Shown here piece after piece: positions 22,114 to 28,619 of a stretch of DNA of 29,034 bases. Every line of letters starts with the position of its first letter. The first letter of the stretch is position 1. The position numbers and the translations under genes are program-made. This stretch comes from a virus, in the IMG/VR virus record IMGVR_UViG_3300033145_000937, positions 1-29,034 of that record. One strand, 5' to 3'. The notes beneath the pieces are model-generated. The model saw only the letters and a program-made list of their open reading frames with translations. It made no database searches and was not told the DNA's origin.

Positions 22114-22904
22114 TTTGAAATTAATCTCCCCTTTTTATTTAGTGCCCATCCAAATATGGAAAGGTTTATTTTACGCAACTCATCATCATCTAAAACTTTT
22201 TTGAATTTGGGAGTAATTCCAAATTCCTCAATATATTCCTTATACCGACCAAGGATTTCTTTAGGATTGGCATCTTTTCTGGTACCTGTAAACGAACTGC
22301 CGCCACCATAACTATGAATCTTATAGTCAAAGCGTCCATCGTTATTTGGGAGTTCTAACATCTCGCCGAGCTGAATGCGATATTTCTTTTTTGTAAACCA
22401 GTCATTGTAATTCAAACGAAAACAAAAATCAAAATTCTTATTAATAGCGAGTTGTTTCCAATGAATGATGCATTCGCTATACCACCCAGGAGGAGCAGGG
22501 GTTTTACGTTTATCGGAAAACTTTAAGCGAGAGACGACGTGGTTATACACATCTCGAATGATAATAATATATTTAATTTTACTAGTTGTTATACCATATT
22601 TTTTAAATCTATACAGGCCATCTGCATATCTCAATGCATCCTCGTAAGTCGTAACAACAAATGGGTGAACTATTTTTAATCTTCCTTTTTCATATTGTCT
22701 CAATTGAGTTTCATCATCTGCATTATGGAATGGGTATTCTATATTCCAATACTTTGTTGGACGAGTCCATTTTACATGTGGTCGAAGAGAATTAATTAAC
22801 ACTCCTGGTTCTTCAAAATGTAATGGAATCCATTCAACAATTGCATGACCCCCAGACCTCCTTTGGAAGAACAATCTATATTCTATGCTTACTTTTTGAG
22901 CCAT
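22110..22904 (-). CDS. Sulfotransferase-like protein
   Basis: This is a 264-residue protein. The N-terminal FFQRRSGGHAIVEWI (about 12-26) is like the 5'-phosphosulfate loop of PAPS-dependent sulfotransferases (R-S-G-x-H/T-x-L-x-x-x-L), and YIIIIRDVYNHVVSRLKFS (about 112-130) is like the 3'-phosphate motif (RDP.....S). The region after residue 130 has a W-rich segment (CIIHWKQLAI) and RLNYNDW, as seen where sulfotransferases have [YF]E.L. The transferred group and acceptor are not shown by the sequence. It overlaps the glycosyltransferase by 16 bases and the radical-SAM/SPASM gene by 4, so these act as one unit. Another P-loop transferase is the main alternative. Confidence 0.7.
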   Translation of the reverse strand: MAQKVSIEYRLFFQRRSGGHAIVEWIPLHFEEPGVLINSLRPHVKWTRPTKYWNIEYPFHNADDETQLRQYEKGRLKIVHPFVVTTYEDALRYADGLYRFKKYGITTSKIKYIIIIRDVYNHVVSRLKFSDKRKTPAPPGWYSECIIHWKQLAINKNFDFCFRLNYNDWFTKKKYRIQLGEMLELPNNDGRFDYKIHSYGGGSSFTGTRKDANPKEILGRYKEYIEEFGITPKFKKVLDDDELRKINLSIFGWALNKKGRLISK

Positions 22905-23728
22905 AATCTAATACCTCCATCCAATCTTTTCATTGTATTAAAAATTCTCTTCCATTGTATAACAACATCGGTTCTTGTTTTGCTATCAAAACCTTTCCAT
23001 GGTTTTGAACTGACCTTTTCAACTACACGCACATACTTTGGAAACTCTTGTGCTAATAAAATAGCACTTTCTTTTTGCATTTGAGATGTTCTGTATAAAG
23101 AGCATCCTCCATCAGCACCGCTCTGAGCTTGATTCCATGCATACTTATATGTAACACAATTTTTAAATCCACGCTGAAGTAATAATAATGTTACTACAAA
23201 ATCCTCCATAACAAGCTGTTTATTGTACTTGTTTTCAAGATAGTCGAATGATATGTTATATTTTTTTTTCAGCTCAATCATTTTTTTACAATTATAAGCA
23301 TACGCATTATTCATTCTTGTAATTTCCACATAATCTTCTTCTATTCTATTATTACCACATCTTTGACTTATGCCTACATGTATTATTCCTTCTTCAAGCC
23401 AACTCTCAAGGGTCCTAACCATATTAATAAAATCTTTAGGGCTACATTTTTGTAATTTTAAATTTTTATCACGAACATGAAAATTCATATCATCATCTAA
23501 CATCAATGCATATTTCTTTTTGCTATTTTCAATAATCCACTGCCTTGTTTTACATATACCCTTCTCAGGACACTCTATAACATTCGTGCCATATATTTTT
23601 TTATATTTTTTAAAATCTTGTTTATCAACTACGATGAAGGTGTTTTTTATAAATCTTTTAGGTATGGAATCAAAAGTTCTTTGATTTCTTGGTCTTCTAT
23701 GGCTTGGTATATATATGGCAATTTGCAT
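22889..23728 (-). CDS. Glycosyltransferase of the TET-associated (TAGT) type
   Basis: The preferred start is the ATG at 23728 (MQIAIYIPSH), with AAGGAC upstream, giving 279 residues; an ATG at 23779 lies inside the preceding gene. GT-A features are the IYIPSHRRP strand (5-13) and LMLDDDMNF (76-83, DDD metal motif). Beyond these, the order of GISQRCGNNR (119-128), VMEDFVVTLLLLQRGFKN (173-190), GGCSLYRT (207-214) and RTDVVIQWKRIF matches the phage TAGT family. That family is known from gene neighbourhoods to glycosylate modified pyrimidines in DNA, usually beside a TET/JBP oxygenase. No TET gene is in this window. The sugar donor and acceptor are unknown; other GT-A families are the alternative. 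Confidence 0.82.
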   Translation of the reverse strand: MQIAIYIPSHRRPRNQRTFDSIPKRFIKNTFIVVDKQDFKKYKKIYGTNVIECPEKGICKTRQWIIENSKKKYALMLDDDMNFHVRDKNLKLQKCSPKDFINMVRTLESWLEEGIIHVGISQRCGNNRIEEDYVEITRMNNAYAYNCKKMIELKKKYNISFDYLENKYNKQLVMEDFVVTLLLLQRGFKNCVTYKYAWNQAQSGADGGCSLYRTSQMQKESAILLAQEFPKYVRVVEKVSSKPWKGFDSKTRTDVVIQWKRIFNTMKRLDGGIRLWLKK

Positions 23729-23753
23729 CTTCTTTTTGTCCTTTTTTATATTT

Positions 23754-25184
23754 TCATTTTGTAAGATCGATCCCTTCATTTATCCAACGATCTTCATAAT
23801 CCGATTTTACATATATGTATACAAGATTTTCATTTTCATCGATTCTAATAGGTTTTACTTTACCATGAAAATAATTTGCAGGATTGCCGGGAGACCTGAG
23901 GTTATTCCAAGTAGCTCTAGCAAAATCAGCATATGACAAGCCTTGCCGTTCACACGCTGTCTTGCCGGATACACCAACATGGTCACTACCAAATTCAGTA
24001 GCCTTTAAATACGTATCCTTTTTGAAATTAAACACCTTATCAAATTTAAACTGCAAAACCCTACCATCACTATGATACTGTCTTCTTGCTTCTTTCAAAA
24101 AATAAGTTAGCTGACTTTTTGACCAATTTTGCATTTCTTTATTCTGTTCATAATCATCTGGCAACCCACAGCAAGACCCACTCATATTAAGTTCTTTGTA
24201 ATCCGGATCGCTACAAGCGAATAGAATATCATTTTTAAGACAAAACTTATATATCTTCTTAACAAATCGCTCCTTCACCAGTCTATTAAGCCTCATATAC
24301 CCACCACGTTCACTAGGGCTAAGAGCCTTAAAATATTTTAACAAATCTTTACAACCAATCAATTCGCCTATCCACTTATATCGTTTCATAAGATGATCGT
24401 TATGTCTTAAATCAATAGCAACAAATTCCATACTGACAGCCTGTATTCCTGCTTCCTTTGCCTTATATAACAAGTCATCTAGCCCATCATCTGAAATGCC
24501 TATAATAAAGGGTCTAAGGCGCAATATTGTATAATACCCCATATCGGATAATTGCTTTATTGCTTGTAATCGCTTACTTGTAACTGGTACACCAATTTCT
24601 ATCTTCCTGCTCATCTCATCACTTGGAGCTATAATAGAAACTTGAAAGGCAAAATTCTTTTGGTGAGCATATTTACCAAAAAGCTTGCGAAAATTAGGTC
24701 TAAAAATAGCCGATCCTTTAAAACTGAAAAGAGTTGGATATTTTTCCATTGCAAGTGCTCTAATAATTTTATATCCGATATTATTTGCTTTTTCAAAATT
24801 ACAGAATGGGTCTGCAAGGCCACCCCAATGGAAGACGAATCTTTTCTTTAAAAAATGCTCATAGAAAGCTTTATTACGTGACCCTGTTGGCTTGCCATGA
24901 ATAGTAGATATAAGGTTTTTGTAATTCACTGAATGTAACTTATTAGAAAAGCTTGGGTTAGAAGTCTTTTGCATTACTGCGAAGCAGTAGCTACAGCCCA
25001 TCGAGCAAAACGAGTAATGGTCAAACGTCATTGGCAAACTGCAATCCATAAACTCACTACTTATTCTTGGGCTTCCATATCTAAACGCTTTGGTACTTCG
25101 CGTATCAATCTTTAACCCTTTATTTTGCCTTACAAAAAGATTAGCCTCTCTTGTAATTGACTCCTGTGTATCACTCATTTTCAT
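23754..25184 (-). CDS. Radical SAM enzyme, SplB/photolyase-like
   Basis: This is a 476-residue protein. The cluster motif is CSMGCSYCF (CxxxCxxC, about 60-67), preceded by SLPMTFDHYSF. FHWGGLADPFC (about 118-128) is where SplB-like proteins have their G-T-x-T-D-P-Y motif. The first 290 residues look like a TIM-barrel radical-SAM domain. The last about 150 (GSCCGLPDDYEQNKEMQNW onward, with KTACERQGLSYADFARATWN) are a separate region unknown to me, which may bind substrate or an additional cluster. It is first of the cassette, coupled to a 134-residue gene by 4 bases. Known relatives act on DNA thymine dimers or unknown substrates; here a base-modifying role is inferred from the TAGT neighbour. 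Confidence 0.85.
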   Translation of the reverse strand: MKMSDTQESITREANLFVRQNKGLKIDTRSTKAFRYGSPRISSEFMDCSLPMTFDHYSFCSMGCSYCFAVMQKTSNPSFSNKLHSVNYKNLISTIHGKPTGSRNKAFYEHFLKKRFVFHWGGLADPFCNFEKANNIGYKIIRALAMEKYPTLFSFKGSAIFRPNFRKLFGKYAHQKNFAFQVSIIAPSDEMSRKIEIGVPVTSKRLQAIKQLSDMGYYTILRLRPFIIGISDDGLDDLLYKAKEAGIQAVSMEFVAIDLRHNDHLMKRYKWIGELIGCKDLLKYFKALSPSERGGYMRLNRLVKERFVKKIYKFCLKNDILFACSDPDYKELNMSGSCCGLPDDYEQNKEMQNWSKSQLTYFLKEARRQYHSDGRVLQFKFDKVFNFKKDTYLKATEFGSDHVGVSGKTACERQGLSYADFARATWNNLRSPGNPANYFHGKVKPIRIDENENLVYIYVKSDYEDRWINEGIDLTK

Positions 25185-25585
25185 AATCTCACCATTTTCC
25201 CATTCTTATTTTTTATAAGGAATTTCTTTCTTGACCGACTCCACTTTATACGGCCATTCCTCATAAGCCTTATAAGCTCTATTAAAAAATCAACATCATA
25301 AGTATTATTTTCTACATATGCATTTAATTTAAAAAATTTTCCAAGCTTTTCGATATGAGAAGAATCTGGGAATGCAAGAAGGAGAGTTCTCTTTTGGAAA
25401 CTTGTTCGCCCTGCCTTTGCCCCTTTATATTTAGGTACTGGCATAGGTTTTAATAAATGCATTTCTATTTTTCTTTGTTCTTCTTTTGAAGAGGCAGAAA
25501 CAATTAATTTTTCAAACTTTTTTATTTGACTTTCTTCTCGTGATATTTTTGATTTACTTACAAATTTCGTAATATCCATAATCAT
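25181..25585 (-). CDS. Basic protein of unknown function heading the radical-SAM cassette
   Basis: This is a 134-residue protein with a 4-base overlap into the SplB-like radical-SAM gene. The N-terminus is helical and charged (KSKISREESQIKKFEKL); a central RTSFQKRTLLLAFPDSSH looks like a buried strand and turn, then KFFKLNAYVENNTYDVDFLI; the C-terminus is very basic (KWSRSRKKFLIKNKNGK). The RTLLLAFP and NTYD motifs are reminiscent of small phage ParB-like nuclease partners, without enough detail to assign. It lies directly after a 20-base scar of an HNH gene that supplies its ribosome site (GAAAGGAAG). Confidence 0.6.
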   Translation of the reverse strand: MIMDITKFVSKSKISREESQIKKFEKLIVSASSKEEQRKIEMHLLKPMPVPKYKGAKAGRTSFQKRTLLLAFPDSSHIEKLGKFFKLNAYVENNTYDVDFLIELIRLMRNGRIKWSRSRKKFLIKNKNGKMVRL

Positions 25586-25589
25586 TACT

Positions 25590-25609
25590 TCCTTTCAATT
25601 CTTATTATT
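25590..25609 (-). mobile_element. 20-bp 3' scar of an HNH homing-endonuclease gene
   Basis: On the minus strand the 20 bases AATAATAAGAATTGAAAGGA match, with one difference, the end of HNH copy A (AATAATTAGAATTGAAAGGA), where they encode IIRIER. Nothing upstream resembles the rest of an HNH gene. The match overlaps the stop of the frameshifted small gene and supplies the ribosome site for the gene at 25181-25585. It is best read as the last remnant of an eighth HNH insertion; independent origin of a ribosome site is possible. Confidence 0.45.
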
Positions 25610-25785
25610 GTAAACGTATATTATTTGAATAAATAATATTGTTGTCAAGATCTTTAACTTGAATTGTTCCTGGATTACTAATAGCATTATCATAAGCAAA
25701 TTCATCATCTGTTTTACATAAACTAGGTGATTCAAGCAGGATTGTATAAAAACCATCTTTTCTAATAAAAAAGATATTCTTTCAT
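25605..25785 (-). pseudogene. Small-protein gene with an apparent frameshift in a T-run
   Basis: From an ATG at 25785, with AAGGTG upstream at the clamp-loader stop, the frame gives only MKEYLFY before a stop. Removing one T from the run of six restores a clean frame of 59 residues: MKEYLFIRKDGFYTILLESP, then SLCKTDDEFAYDNAIS, then NPGTIQVKDLDNN, ending RLQ at the TAA 25605-25607. The restored product has alternating strand and turn character and ordinary composition. The span, 181 bases, is one over a multiple of three. It is either a broken gene or a homopolymer error; it looks coding. Function unknown. Confidence 0.55.
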
Positions 25786-25789
25786 TTTT

Positions 25790-26167
25790 TTATTCACCTT
25801 TCTTTAACCCAAAATACTGTTCCGGCTTCTTACCAAGTTTCCTAATAATATTTATAATTTGTTTTGCTTGATAAGTGTTGCAACAAAGGGTTTGGCATAT
25901 TTTTTGATTTAATTTTAAATTTTCTTCTTTTACCTTTTTTATATACTGTAAATAGTTATTCAACCCTTGCTTCTTCACACAAAGATTGAAAAGAGAGTCT
26001 GTTGCCCATCTTGGAAGTCTTCCAATATATTTATTAATTTTTATAGAAGCAAGTATTGCCATAGGTTGATAAGATAAAATCTTGTTTACCATAAACCCAT
26101 GCTTTACACTTACATTGTCTTCTTTAAATAATCTCATAACAATATCAAAAGGATTTTCTTTACCCAT
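25790..26167 (-). CDS. Clamp-loader small subunit (T4 gp62-like)
   Basis: This is a 125-residue protein. ENPFDIVMRLFKED at the N-terminus and GFMVNKILSYQPMA (about 25-38) match the NPF and F(M/L)(V/I)NR.LSY.P motifs of phage clamp-loader subunit A proteins. The segment IGRLPRWATDSLFNL and the C-terminal AKQIINIIRKLGKKPEQYFG followed by LKKGE also fit; they vary in T4 gp62 itself. It lies directly after the AAA+ large subunit (2-base gap), the same order as gp44 and gp62 in T4. The subunit has no nucleotide site and completes the 4:1 loader. The assignment combines motif and position. Confidence 0.78.
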   Translation of the reverse strand: MGKENPFDIVMRLFKEDNVSVKHGFMVNKILSYQPMAILASIKINKYIGRLPRWATDSLFNLCVKKQGLNNYLQYIKKVKEENLKLNQKICQTLCCNTYQAKQIINIIRKLGKKPEQYFGLKKGE

Positions 26168-26169
26168 AA

Positions 26170-27096
26170 TTATTTCCTGCTTTTAAAATCTATGTTTACT
26201 TCTAACAAGCTCATCAGTTCGATACAACACGCTGTACAGTTTATTTCCTTGTCTGCAATGCCCTTATCCTTATATAGATAGTCGGCTACAACTACTGCTG
26301 CTTCAGGCTTTACTTCATCAGGCATGTGCTTTATTATAAATCCATTAAACAAATATTTGTATACCCAAATAAAGTCTACCCTGTTCTTCCACAATTCTCG
26401 TAATTTTGTAATTTTCCCACGCTTCAAAAAATCCATTACTTGATTTGTATCCAAAGACATATCGGCCATTTGTAACTTACCACCGACGCTACCAAGTTGC
26501 AAATTATTTATAATCGTCCTAACATCAGGGTAATAAAGATTTACAATTTTCTCAACAATCCTATTTCTATATTCTATCCTTTCTGCTTTTAATATCTTTT
26601 CCGCGAGATCAACAACGTCTTGTTTTTTAAAAGTGTTAAATTCAAATAGAATACATCTTGAAACAATCGCTTCATTAATTTTATCAAACTGGTTAGCAGT
26701 AAAAATAAACCTGCAATTGGCTTGATAAGAATCCATTGTCCCCTTGAGCGCAAGTTGGGCATCTACAGTAAGACCATCCGCTTCATCAAGCAAAACTATA
26801 TTTAATTTCTTTTTACTACTTCGCTGAGTAGAAGCGAATTGTTTTATTTTTTGCTTTACAGTAGCAACACCTCTATCACCAGAACTCGCATTAAGTGTAA
26901 GTTTCCTATCTGCTAATTCCTTTAAAAGAATAAGAGATAGCGTAGTCTTCCCACTACCAGGAGGTCCGTACAGAATGATATTTGGGATTTGTTTTTCTTC
27001 TATAAATTCCTCGAATGCCCTTCTTGTTTTTGGAGGTAAAATTAATTGCTTTAATTTGGATGGCCTAAATTTTTCTGCCCAAATCATAGATTTCAT
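26170..27096 (-). CDS. Sliding-clamp loader AAA+ subunit (gp44/RFC-small-like)
   Basis: This is a 308-residue AAA+ ATPase. MIWAEKFRPSKLKQLILPP is the classical RFC-box II start (W.EK.RP). Walker A is LYGPPGSGKT (about 43-52), Walker B is IVLLDEADGL (about 99-108), sensor 1 is FIFTANQFDKI, and the arginine-finger motif is AIVSRCILFEF (SRC). This is the archaeal/eukaryotic/T4 type and not bacterial DnaX, although the polymerase encoded nearby is bacterial DnaE-like. HNH copy F lies between this gene and the clamp gene. The start has an AAGGA site. Confidence 0.92.
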   Translation of the reverse strand: MKSMIWAEKFRPSKLKQLILPPKTRRAFEEFIEEKQIPNIILYGPPGSGKTTLSLILLKELADRKLTLNASSGDRGVATVKQKIKQFASTQRSSKKKLNIVLLDEADGLTVDAQLALKGTMDSYQANCRFIFTANQFDKINEAIVSRCILFEFNTFKKQDVVDLAEKILKAERIEYRNRIVEKIVNLYYPDVRTIINNLQLGSVGGKLQMADMSLDTNQVMDFLKRGKITKLRELWKNRVDFIWVYKYLFNGFIIKHMPDEVKPEAAVVVADYLYKDKGIADKEINCTACCIELMSLLEVNIDFKSRK

Positions 27097-27098
27097 AA

Positions 27099-27707
27099 TT
27101 AAATTTCCTTATTTATTCTTATTATTTTTCTTGTTGATTTATTAATATACGATACATGATCTATCCTGTTAATTATTATAAAATCTTTTGGGTTGATCTT
27201 TTTATATTGTTCTTCTTCGAGCAAGCGATGTAATATAGGATGACAACTATTACATAAAGTCATTACTTCATCTGGCGCACATCTTTTTTTATCTAAGAAG
27301 ATATGGTGGTTACATAGTCTTTTAGAAATACCCTTGCAATTTTTATTTTCACAATAATTTTTACACAAATCTTTTCTGTATTCTGGGTCTTGCCATTCGC
27401 AACCGTATTGATAATCAGGATTGTATTTGATATGCCCCAAAGATATATTTAATTTTGTTTCTTCAGACATGTTTTGCTTTGCTAAAGACATATTCTTTCT
27501 TGCTTCTTCAGACTTTGGACCACGCATTTTTTCTTTTGATTCTTCGGTATGTATTTTTCCTTTATTACCTTTTCCTATTTTCTTTTTCATTTCTTTAGAT
27601 AATTTTATATTTCTTCTATGATGTCCACGAAGATACTTCTTGCCATAGTTAGTTATACTACCACAACCACACTTGCATCTTCTTCTTATTTTCCTTTTCT
27701 TTTTCAC
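27099..27707 (-). CDS. NUMOD3/HNH homing-type endonuclease, copy F (GTG start)
   Basis: This is a 202-residue paralogue starting with GTG at 27707, since no in-frame ATG precedes the conserved KKKRKIRRRCKCGCG. It has a GHH motif and four NUMOD3-like repeats (IKLSKEMKKKI, KIHTEESKEKM, GPKSEEARKNM, QNMSEETKLNI). The nuclease has NYCENKNCKGISKRL, CNHHIFLDKKRCAPDE, CNSCHPILH, and the tail SYINKSTRKIIRINKEI. It separates the sliding clamp from the clamp loader, genes that are adjacent in T4-like phages. The ribosome site (GAGG) is about 15 bases away, so expression may rely on coupling to the clamp gene. Confidence 0.9.
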   Translation of the reverse strand: MKKKRKIRRRCKCGCGSITNYGKKYLRGHHRRNIKLSKEMKKKIGKGNKGKIHTEESKEKMRGPKSEEARKNMSLAKQNMSEETKLNISLGHIKYNPDYQYGCEWQDPEYRKDLCKNYCENKNCKGISKRLCNHHIFLDKKRCAPDEVMTLCNSCHPILHRLLEEEQYKKINPKDFIIINRIDHVSYINKSTRKIIRINKEI

Positions 27708-27717
27708 AACAGCCCAT

Positions 27718-28509
27718 TTATTCCTCTTCTAAATTAGTAAGCGGAACCAGTGCCCAGGCAGCATTATTATCCTCAACCATAATAAGCTCGTCTTCTGTAA
27801 AGGACAGCGTCGGAGGATCATCCTCATCAAAATCAATAGTAGAAAATATCCTTGCCAAATGCTCACCATTAACCTTAATGGAAAACGAATCGGCATCATC
27901 TCTATCTACCCCCTCTACCTCCGTGCTAAGTTCCAGCTCAAACTTATGATCGTTTGTGCCACCACAAATAAAGGTCAACTTCATATCGTCTTCGTCAAAA
28001 TCCAACGTAACATCTTTTGTTTTCAACAGGTTTATATATGAAAGGAAATCTTTTATAAAAGATGCAGTTAAATCTATCGTCAAGTCCATCATTTTTTTCA
28101 TCTTCTTATACGGATCATCTTGCTTTTCAGAACCTTCAGCCTGAAGCTGAGTTGCAATTAAATCAGGTTGGGTTAACAGGTAATCAAGCTTTCTACGGCC
28201 ACCTACTTTAGTAAGCTTAAAAATAGTAGAGGTGCACTTAAAATATAACTTGCTGTCACCAAGCGTAGATAAGAACTTTATAAGAATGTCAAGATTGCCC
28301 AGACCAAAAGTAATATTAGTATCTTTAGGCATTATAGGTTTTTTACATATAACAATCAGGGAGTTTGTTATATCAACCGCTTCTATCTTGGCCTTTCCGT
28401 TTTTTATTACCAACACGCATTCTTCAAGAATGCCTCCAAGGTTGACTTGTTTTAACATGCTTAAAAAAGCACCGATCTTTATAAATTCTTTCTTTATTGT
28501 TTTCGACAT
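27718..28509 (-). CDS. Sliding clamp (gp45/PCNA-like)
   Basis: This is a 263-residue processivity factor. It shows the two-domain pattern of PCNA-type clamps: an N-terminal half with GGILEECVLVIKNGKAKIEA, VDITNSLIV and FGLGNLDILIKFLSTL, and a second half with VTLDFDEDDMKLTFICGG, then FSIKVNGEHLARIFSTIDF and DDPPTLSFTEDELIMVEDNN, ending AWALVPL. A long charged linker (about 120-145) connects them. Length and ending fit a trimeric gp45/PCNA clamp rather than the three-domain bacterial beta clamp. The ATG has GGAGA 7 bases upstream and lies only about 20 bases after an intrinsic terminator. Confidence 0.85.
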   Translation of the reverse strand: MSKTIKKEFIKIGAFLSMLKQVNLGGILEECVLVIKNGKAKIEAVDITNSLIVICKKPIMPKDTNITFGLGNLDILIKFLSTLGDSKLYFKCTSTIFKLTKVGGRRKLDYLLTQPDLIATQLQAEGSEKQDDPYKKMKKMMDLTIDLTASFIKDFLSYINLLKTKDVTLDFDEDDMKLTFICGGTNDHKFELELSTEVEGVDRDDADSFSIKVNGEHLARIFSTIDFDEDDPPTLSFTEDELIMVEDNNAAWALVPLTNLEEE

Positions 28510-28527
28510 AACAGGTCTCCATTAGGT

Positions 28528-28577
28528 AAAAAAAAGCCGTCCAAAAACCCCGTGATAGGACTAATGGACGGCTTTTT
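28528..28577. terminator. Intrinsic terminator, usable in both directions
   Basis: The arms GCCGTCCA (28536-28543) and TGGACGGC (28565-28572) form a perfect 8-bp GC-rich stem with a 21-base loop, extended by A:T pairs from the A-run on one side and the T-run on the other. On the minus strand it ends in eight T, so it should stop transcripts coming from the gene at 28620 before the sliding-clamp gene. The 21-base loop is longer than usual. Confidence 0.85.
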
Positions 28578-28585
28578 AGTTTAAA

Positions 28586-28603
28586 TTATATAAGCTTATA
28601 TAA
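28586..28603. promoter_or_regulatory. 18-bp perfect palindrome
   Basis: TTATATAAGCTTATATAA is a perfect spacerless inverted repeat between the stop of the gene at 28620 and the terminator. It contains TATAAT-like -10 hexamers in both orientations. It may be an operator or a promoter for the clamp gene placed before the terminator. Its AT content makes partial chance origin possible, but 9-bp arms are uncommon. Confidence 0.4.
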
Positions 28604-28619
28604 CTTTATTTTAAGGCTG

